A DNA stretch of 9,591 bases, taken from positions 1 to 9,591 of the forward strand of contig JAZLIL010000157.1 in assembly GCA_045617405.1 (NCBI GenBank), written 5' to 3'. Under the pieces are notes generated by a model. It saw only the letters and a list, made by a program, of their open reading frames with translations, did no database searches and was not told the origin of the DNA. This DNA is from JAZLIL01 sp045617405. Its GTDB lineage: Bacteria; Bacillota; Clostridia; Lachnospirales; Lachnospiraceae. The translations under genes were made by a program, and so were the position numbers. This document shows positions 4,736-9,591 of the stretch, piece after piece (positions within the stretch are counted from its first letter, which is position 1; each line of letters starts with the position of its first letter).

Positions 4736-5197
4736 CTATTCGGTTTTTCCGTATGCTCCGTTGTCGTATGTGCCTCCGGTTACGATTGAGAAGTGGAAAA
4801 CAGGTCTGTCCACTTTTTTGATCGACATCGGCATGTGAGGAACGTTCGGAGGAACAAACATCAGAGTTGATCTTGTAAGAAGATGACGCTCGCCGTTAAT
4901 GGCAACTTCGATTTCGGCACCGAGGTCGTAGGGGTCATCAGGATTGCTTCCGAAGAAACCTATGAGCTCTGCATCGGGATGCTGATGCCCTTCAAAAACG
5001 GGATCCTTTTCAGGTACTGAAAAATACCATGCCGTGTTCATCTGAAATGCACCGGGAACAACTTTGTCATCCATCCAGAGAACGCGGTGCGCGAACTTGT
5101 TGTACATTTCGCGAAACTCCGGTGTTCCGATTGTCGGACACTTTAAGTCCTGGACTATGAAGTTTGCGTACTCGCCGCCTTCGTTATTTAGAAACAT
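4736..5197 (-). CDS. Small cupin-fold protein, function unknown
   Basis: 153 residues with one cupin domain. Motif 1 is seen as GHQHPDAELIGFFG, with probable metal ligands H71, H73 and E77. Motif 2 is FVPPNVPHMP with H121, where the usual Pro-x-Gly is replaced by Pro-Asn. Between them lies an acidic loop, GSNPDDPYDLGAEIE. This layout matches an uncharacterised family of anaerobe cupins rather than a named enzyme, so metal-dependent binding or isomerisation of a small molecule is only a guess. The start at 5197 has a strong SD, AGGAGGGG (plus 5203-5210), five bases upstream. It begins 23 bases after the aroC stop in the same orientation and should be co-transcribed; no aromatic-pathway role is shown by the sequence. 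Confidence 0.78.
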   Translation of the reverse strand: MFLNNEGGEYANFIVQDLKCPTIGTPEFREMYNKFAHRVLWMDDKVVPGAFQMNTAWYFSVPEKDPVFEGHQHPDAELIGFFGSNPDDPYDLGAEIEVAINGERHLLTRSTLMFVPPNVPHMPMSIKKVDRPVFHFSIVTGGTYDNGAYGKTE

Positions 5198-5220
5198 ATA
5201 AACCCCTCCTAACTTTATTA

Positions 5221-6339
5221 TCAGCCCTTCAGTGCAGGTCTGTTTGCGTAGTAACCCTTTACGTCAGCGAGCTTTGACGCCATGTTGCGAAGCATCATGT
5301 CGGTAATGACGATAGCTGTCATGGCCTCTACAACAACTACTGCCTTCGGTACTATGACAGTGTCATGACGTCCGCTTATTGTTACAGTCGTGTTGTTTCC
5401 GCTTTCATCTACTGTGTTCTGAGGAATCGAGATGGAAGGCGTAGGCTTGATAAAAGCACGTAAAATCAGCTCGGCACCGTCGCTCATACCTCCGAGAGTT
5501 CCGCCTGAACGGTTTGAAGTCTTCTTAATGCGCCCGTCAACGGTTGCCATGAATCCGTCGTTGTTCTGTGAACCAGTCAGGAAGGATGAATCACGTCCGA
5601 TACCGATGTCAAATCCCTTTACGGCACCTATTGACATGATGGCCTTTGCTAGTTCGGCATCAAGCTTATCGAAGACAGGCTCACCGAGACCTGCGGGAAG
5701 ACCTCCGACAACGCATTCAACGCAGCCGCCTACTGAATCTCCGGCTTTTGCTATTTTATCAAGATAAGCAGAAACCTTCGCAGATGTGTCTGAATCAGGC
5801 ATAAAGTAGGGGTCGCGGAGAATGTTCGAAACCTTACAGTTGGCATAATCTATCGTGTAAGGGCCGATAGCCCTTGTATATGATGTGAGAGTGACGCCCA
5901 TTTCACGAAGAAGCTGTGAGGCAATAGCACCTGCCGCAACTCTTGCCGCCGTTTCCCGGCCCGATGACCTGCCGCCGCCCCTGAAATCGCGAAGACCGTA
6001 TTTCTGCTCGTAGGTGTAGTCTGCATGCGAAGGACGGTAGACAGTGGCAATGTTATTGTAATCGGATGAACGTTTGTCGTTGTTTGCGATCGCAAGAGAA
6101 ATCGGGGTTCCGAGGGTTACACCGCGGAAAACTCCCGAATCGATGATGACACGGTCCTCCTCACGGCGTCCGGAACATCCGGGACGCATTGAAGACCTGC
6201 GTTGCATAAACGAACGGATGTGACCTTCATCGATCCGAAGACCTGCAGGACATCCGTCAATTACTGCTCCCACGCCGGCACCGTGAGATTCTCCCCATGT
6301 TGTTACCCTAAAAACGCTCCCTATTGTTGACCCAGCCAT
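5221..6339 (-). CDS. aroC: Chorismate synthase
   Basis: 372 residues. It converts 5-enolpyruvylshikimate-3-phosphate to chorismate with reduced FMN, the last step of the common aromatic pathway, in the cytoplasm. All signatures are present: WGESHG (15-20); the central block with RPSHADYTY (102-110), KYGLRDFRGGGRSSGRET (113-130) and AARVAAGAIA; SGGTLGGMSDG (278-288); and the C-terminal RHDTVIVPKAVVVVEAM (324-340). I chose ATG 6339 because the protein then starts MAGSTIGSVFRVTTWGESHG like known AroC, and GGAG lies six bases upstream. The longer frame up to 6450 crosses the predicted promoter. It is the first gene of an aroC-cupin operon; no other aro gene is nearby. Confidence 0.96.
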   Translation of the reverse strand: MAGSTIGSVFRVTTWGESHGAGVGAVIDGCPAGLRIDEGHIRSFMQRRSSMRPGCSGRREEDRVIIDSGVFRGVTLGTPISLAIANNDKRSSDYNNIATVYRPSHADYTYEQKYGLRDFRGGGRSSGRETAARVAAGAIASQLLREMGVTLTSYTRAIGPYTIDYANCKVSNILRDPYFMPDSDTSAKVSAYLDKIAKAGDSVGGCVECVVGGLPAGLGEPVFDKLDAELAKAIMSIGAVKGFDIGIGRDSSFLTGSQNNDGFMATVDGRIKKTSNRSGGTLGGMSDGAELILRAFIKPTPSISIPQNTVDESGNNTTVTISGRHDTVIVPKAVVVVEAMTAIVITDMMLRNMASKLADVKGYYANRPALKG

Positions 6340-6395
6340 GTTTAACTCCGATATATGTAATAGTACAGTGATAGCCCCTTTCACCAAACAAGGAT

Positions 6396-6424
6396 ATGAT
6401 AGCATAGGTATTTGGATTTTACAA
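6396..6424 (-). promoter_or_regulatory. Sigma-A promoter for aroC with extended -10
   Basis: On the minus strand TTGTAA (plus 6419-6424), a 17-base spacer and TGCTATCAT (-10 at plus 6396-6401, with an upstream TGn). The predicted start near 6389 gives a leader of about 50 bases before the AUG at 6339. Confidence 0.65.
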
Positions 6425-6446
6425 GTTGACATCAATTTGGTACAAT
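6418..6446 (+). promoter_or_regulatory. Sigma-A promoter for the 6550-9591 unit
   Basis: TTTACA (6418-6423), a 17-base spacer and TACAAT (6441-6446) preceded by TGG, an extended -10. The -35 uses almost the same bases as the aroC -35 on the other strand. A nearby TTGACA at 6426-6431 lacks a -10 at the right distance. A perfect TATAAT at 6499-6504 has no -35 and is less likely. The leader to 6550 would be about 97 bases. Confidence 0.6.
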
Positions 6447-6549
6447 ACATTAAGAATGTCAGAAGAACTGAAAAATGCCTTTAGCTTTCACAGCGAATTA
6501 TAATGGGAAGTCTTTCATATTCACATCAGCTTTCGAACGGGTGATTTAG

Positions 6550-7788
6550 ATGAAACTTATCAACGGACTGAAAAACGGAACGCTAATCACAAAAGTGAGT
6601 ATTACGCTGATCCTGATTCTTTCACCGGCAGCGCTTATTGCCGGTGCGGCAGGATTGCTCTTAAAGTCTGTACCCGCAGGGATTGCGGCAGCAGCCTGCC
6701 TCATTGCAGATATCTATCTGATAGCCCATCTTCAGACAATCAGGCGTAAGCAGCGCGAAGAGGAAGATAAGAAGAACCGGGTACCATTGTTCCGGGCAGA
6801 ACGTGATCCGGTGGCAAAAAGCACCGCAAAGGGAAAAAGAAAGCAAACAGCCGCTGATAACCGGCACGAAGATGCACAGGCTTCAAAGACGTCACCCGCA
6901 GCAATCATTTCAGCGCCAAGTGAAGATAGCCGGGGACTCGGTGTGGTCGATACGGGATTTGAACAGGCAGATGACGTGACGGAAGGCGAAGTAACTGCGT
7001 CCGAAGCGGCTGATTCTGGTATCGGCGTATTTCCTGATGACAGTTTTGAAAAAGAGGTGATTACGGAAGAGTACGTTGAGAGCCTTGATGAGAAAGAGTA
7101 TAGAAAGACACTTAAAAAGCTTGGAGTTACCGCTGACGCATTTCCCGTCCTCATTGACGTCTGGAGGGTGCAGAGAATCAGACAGTGTCCGGCTTTCATG
7201 TGGATTTCCGGAAGTGACATGAAAATCGCCACGCTTTCCGATCCTCCCAAGAAGTTTAAGCTCCCGGCAGAAAGCTTCAAACACGTGAATCACGTCACGA
7301 AGGTAAGCGCGAATCCTCGTGAGGACTACAAGAACATTACGAAATCAGTTATTCTGAAAAAGGAATTCTCCTCGCTCATTCCCGCGTATGAGAAGCAGGG
7401 CGTTTCGAATAACTACAGATACTACAAGAATCAGTACGTAATCGGATCTGATTTTGCACTTACACCTGCCTCGGCAAGAGAACTGAAGCAGCGTGTCAAT
7501 TTTGAACTGACGCTTATGAACAGCGCCATTAATCATGGCAATTACAACCACTATTTTAAGGATGCCTACAAAAATAAGGTTATGTGGGGAGACGGAGTCA
7601 TTACGAAGCAGGAGTATCAGGATTTTATGAAGAAGCTGCTTTCCGGGCTTAGCTGTGACAAGGCATTTGGCGATAAGGCCTTTAATGAGGCGATATCGGA
7701 AATGCTTCGGGCAAGGCTTATCAATGAAGATTACGCAAATTACTTTGCGGGCATGCGCGACGCGCGTCTTGACGGAAGTAAATTCTGA
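6550..7788 (+). CDS. Unrecognised two-TM protein with long charged linker and C-terminal helical domain
   Basis: 412 residues that I cannot place in a family. Residues about 16-39 and 42-62 form a tight pair of hydrophobic helices, followed by a basic patch (RRKQREEEDKKNR, 65-77) that suggests the rest is cytoplasmic. Residues 80-170 are low-complexity: first Lys/Arg/Ala, then acidic (Asp/Glu/Ser/Ala). From about 172 to 412 there is a folded, mostly helical domain rich in Tyr/Asn/Lys, with landmarks VWRVQRIRQCPAFMWIS (204-220), NNYRYYKNQYVIGSDF (287-302), INHGNYNHYFKDAY (327-340) and a Leu/Ala-rich C-terminal helix. No enzymatic motif is visible. The SD GGGTG (6538-6542) is modest. It begins a three-gene unit with the DUF1653 and ABC-F genes. 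Confidence 0.8.
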   Translation: MKLINGLKNGTLITKVSITLILILSPAALIAGAAGLLLKSVPAGIAAAACLIADIYLIAHLQTIRRKQREEEDKKNRVPLFRAERDPVAKSTAKGKRKQTAADNRHEDAQASKTSPAAIISAPSEDSRGLGVVDTGFEQADDVTEGEVTASEAADSGIGVFPDDSFEKEVITEEYVESLDEKEYRKTLKKLGVTADAFPVLIDVWRVQRIRQCPAFMWISGSDMKIATLSDPPKKFKLPAESFKHVNHVTKVSANPREDYKNITKSVILKKEFSSLIPAYEKQGVSNNYRYYKNQYVIGSDFALTPASARELKQRVNFELTLMNSAINHGNYNHYFKDAYKNKVMWGDGVITKQEYQDFMKKLLSGLSCDKAFGDKAFNEAISEMLRARLINEDYANYFAGMRDARLDGSKF

Positions 7789-7844
7789 ATCGGGACGAAG
7801 CGCACCGGTTTTGAATGCCCGGCGATTATTTTCGGAGGAATGAA

Positions 7845-8465
7845 ATGGAACTTGAAAGAATGCCTTTGGCAGGCGATTTTTACAGACACTTTAAGGGTGG
7901 AGTTTATCAGGTGCTGACACTTGCAAGCCTTGAGTCGGACGGAACGGCACTTGTTATTTATCAGGCACTTTACGGAAAATGTGCGGTATATGCAAGACCG
8001 CTCACGGAATTTGTCAGCATGATCGACAAGAAGAAGTACCCGGGCGTTGAAGCGACGTACAGGTTTGAGAAAATCCGCAGGGAGGAGCTTCCCGAAGCAC
8101 TCGGCAGACTTGCTGCGGGAACGTCACGTAAAGATGCTCCGGACAGGAAAAGCGATGAGCGTCACAGTGCGGGCATGGAAGAGGCAACTTCCGTAGAAGC
8201 AGGTCAGGAATGGAAAATCACTTTGGAAAATGCTTCAAATCAGGGCGCTGACTGTGATCTCATGCGCTTCCTTGATGCCGATACGGCTGATAAAAAGTAC
8301 GAGGTATTAACCGAGATTGAATCACGAATTACGGAAAGTATTATGAACAGCATTGAGGTTTCGATGGATATAGCCGGTGTCGAGGGCACGCTTTCAGACA
8401 GAATTGACTATGTGAAAAAGCACCTTTGCACACAGCGCCGGTTTGATACTACAAGATTAAGATAA
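7845..8465 (+). CDS. DUF1653 domain protein with C-terminal extension
   Basis: 206 residues. Residues about 11-75 match DUF1653: YRHFKGGVYQVLTLA, then VIYQALYGKCAVYARPLTEF and YRFEKI. This small beta-rich domain is of unknown function. A hydrophilic linker (about 88-125) joins it to a second part (about 135-206) with the segments CDLMRFLDADT and IDYVKKHLCTQRRFDTTRLR, a helical region seen in Clostridia relatives. I placed the start at ATG 7845, where GGAGG (7834-7838) is six bases upstream; an in-frame ATG at 7815 has no SD. It lies 56 bases after the two-TM gene and 16 bases before the ABC-F gene, with no terminator in between, so all three are probably one operon. Confidence 0.82.
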   Translation: MELERMPLAGDFYRHFKGGVYQVLTLASLESDGTALVIYQALYGKCAVYARPLTEFVSMIDKKKYPGVEATYRFEKIRREELPEALGRLAAGTSRKDAPDRKSDERHSAGMEEATSVEAGQEWKITLENASNQGADCDLMRFLDADTADKKYEVLTEIESRITESIMNSIEVSMDIAGVEGTLSDRIDYVKKHLCTQRRFDTTRLR

Positions 8466-8481
8466 GGATTTCAGGTCAATC

Positions 8482-9591
8482 ATGGTAATTTCATGTCAGA
8501 ATATATGCAAGAGTTTTGGAATAGATGAGATTCTGAAAAATATAACATTTAATATAAACGACGGCGAAAAAGTCGCGATAGTCGGCATCAACGGAGCAGG
8601 TAAGTCTACCCTTCTGAAAATCATCGTTGATGAGATTTCCGCTGATTCGGGAATGGTAGTGAAGGCTAAGGATGTTACTGTGGGATATCTTTCGCAGCAG
8701 TCCGACCTGACAGGTGACAATACAATCTATGATGAGGTGCTGAGCGTCAGAGCGGATGTCCTTGCCATCGAAGAGCGAATAAGGTCGCTTGAACATGAGA
8801 TGGCAGGTCTTTCGGGTGAAGAGCTTGAAGGGGTCATGAAGCAGTACGCATCACTCCAGGCTGAGTTTGAACGTCATAACGGGTATGAAATAAAGAGCAG
8901 GGTTATCGGAGTTTTAAAGGGACTCGGTTTTGTTGAGGATGCTTTTAATATGCATGTCGGAACACTTTCCGGCGGACAGAAGACGAGAGTGGCACTCTCG
9001 AAGCTTCTTCTTCGCGAGCCGAACCTCATCATTCTCGATGAACCGACGAACCATCTGGATCTTAATGCGACAGCCTGGCTTGAAGGTTTTCTGTCAAATT
9101 ATAAGGGGGCTGTCCTCGTTGTTTCGCATGACAGGTTCTTCCTCGATGCAATGGTGACGAGAGTCATTGAGCTTGAAAATGCCGGGGCAACGGTGTTTAA
9201 CGGTAATTACAGCTTCTATGCAAAGCAGAAGGCCGAGCTTAGAAAGCAGCAGCTTCATGCATTTCTTTCACAGCAGCAGGTTATCAGACATCAGGAGGAG
9301 GTTATTGCGAAGCTGAAATCCTTCAACAGGGAGAAGTCTGTAAAGCGGGCGGAATCAAGGGAAAAGATGCTTAGTAAGATTGAGCGTCTCGAAAAACCCG
9401 CAGAGCTTAACGACAAGATGCACATCAGACTGGAGCCGAACATTCTGAGCGGAAATGATGTATTGACGGTGACTTCTCTGGCAAAGCGCTTCGGAGAAAA
9501 CAGGCTGTTTGAAGATCTTTCATTTGAGATTAAGCGCGGTGACCGGGTCGCTCTCATCGGAGACAACGGAACAGGAAAAACAACGCTTCTT
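8482..9591 (+). CDS. ABC-F family ATPase, N-terminal 370 residues (cut by window end)
   Basis: A soluble twin-ATPase of the ABC-F group, which acts at the ribosomal E site or in ribosome maintenance rather than in transport; there are no membrane segments. The first ATPase domain is complete: Walker A GINGAGKS (35-42), Q-loop LSQQ (70-73), signature LSGGQ (162-166), Walker B NLIILDE with E187 in DEPTNHLD, and H-loop H216 in SHDRFFLD. The interdomain linker (about 245-315) is charged and holds SFNREKSVKRAESREKML (280-297), which recalls the YdiF/Uup-like group rather than antibiotic-resistance types. The second Walker A GDNGTGKT (360-367) is at the window edge. The SD is weak (AGG at 8473-8475), so coupling to the DUF1653 gene 16 bases upstream is likely. 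Confidence 0.93.
   Translation, partial: MVISCQNICKSFGIDEILKNITFNINDGEKVAIVGINGAGKSTLLKIIVDEISADSGMVVKAKDVTVGYLSQQSDLTGDNTIYDEVLSVRADVLAIEERIRSLEHEMAGLSGEELEGVMKQYASLQAEFERHNGYEIKSRVIGVLKGLGFVEDAFNMHVGTLSGGQKTRVALSKLLLREPNLIILDEPTNHLDLNATAWLEGFLSNYKGAVLVVSHDRFFLDAMVTRVIELENAGATVFNGNYSFYAKQKAELRKQQLHAFLSQQQVIRHQEEVIAKLKSFNREKSVKRAESREKMLSKIERLEKPAELNDKMHIRLEPNILSGNDVLTVTSLAKRFGENRLFEDLSFEIKRGDRVALIGDNGTGKTTLL

Noticed and set aside
4612..4821. Plus-strand 69-codon open frame after trpS
   Set aside because: It begins inside the trpS terminator stem with no SD, crosses hairpins and ends antisense to the well-supported cupin gene.
6340..6450. N-terminal extension of aroC by 37 residues
   Set aside because: The extension has no similarity to AroC, no SD at its start, and overlaps the predicted promoter.
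6456..6503. 15-codon upstream ORF (MSEELKNAFSFHSEL) in the leader of the two-TM gene
   Set aside because: No SD precedes it and the predicted transcript starts only a few bases upstream; chance is likelier.
6910..7293. Minus-strand open frames inside the two-TM gene
   Set aside because: They are antisense shadows without SD or recognisable product, over a plus-strand gene with consistent domain structure.
7815..7844. Ten-residue N-terminal extension of the DUF1653 protein
   Set aside because: ATG 7815 has no SD, whereas GGAGG is ideally placed for ATG 7845.

Overview
The window is an ordinary-looking chromosomal segment of a low-to-mid GC, Gram-positive anaerobe, most likely a Clostridia member of the Lachnospiraceae type. 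Reasons: strong GGAGG ribosome binding sites, sigma-A promoters with TTGACA-like boxes and 17-bp spacers, a TPP riboswitch in front of a ThiT-like ECF thiamine transporter subunit, a TrpRS of the long GDRPTG type, a DUF1653 protein with a long C-terminal extension, and intrinsic terminators at most operon ends. The family assignment is inference; no rRNA or other marker is present.

Layout. At 1-101 (minus) is the first part of thiT, with its SD held in a terminator-like hairpin and a TPP aptamer upstream. A divergent, interleaved promoter pair (267-307) separates it from a plus-strand pair: a membrane-anchored N-acetylmuramoyl-L-alanine amidase (391-1305) and uracil-DNA glycosylase ung (1312-1980), closed by a terminator at 2014-2042. 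A strong promoter and an unusually structured leader precede a secreted SH3b-SH3b-NlpC/P60 endopeptidase (2185-3330, terminator 3348-3378). Next is trpS (3498-4592) with its own promoter and a terminator at 4595-4628.

Convergent to trpS is a minus-strand operon: aroC (chorismate synthase, 6339-5221), then a small cupin protein (5197-4736), then a hairpin-rich stretch with a well-placed SD and a possible 24-residue ORF (4701-4627). aroC and the next plus-strand unit appear to be driven by divergent promoters that share one -35 region (6396-6446). The plus-strand unit holds an unrecognised two-TM protein (6550-7788), a DUF1653 protein (7845-8465) and the first 370 codons of an ABC-F ATPase (8482-9591, cut by the window end).

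Functionally the window mixes cell-wall hydrolysis (amidase, NlpC/P60), DNA repair (ung), aromatic amino-acid supply and use (aroC, trpS), vitamin uptake (thiT) and ribosome-associated function (ABC-F). I see no mobile element, CRISPR array, tRNA or rRNA. No clear new multi-gene system is visible. The parts most worth a second look are RNA-level: the leader of the NlpC/P60 gene, the structured smORF region behind the cupin gene, and the TPP expression platform.
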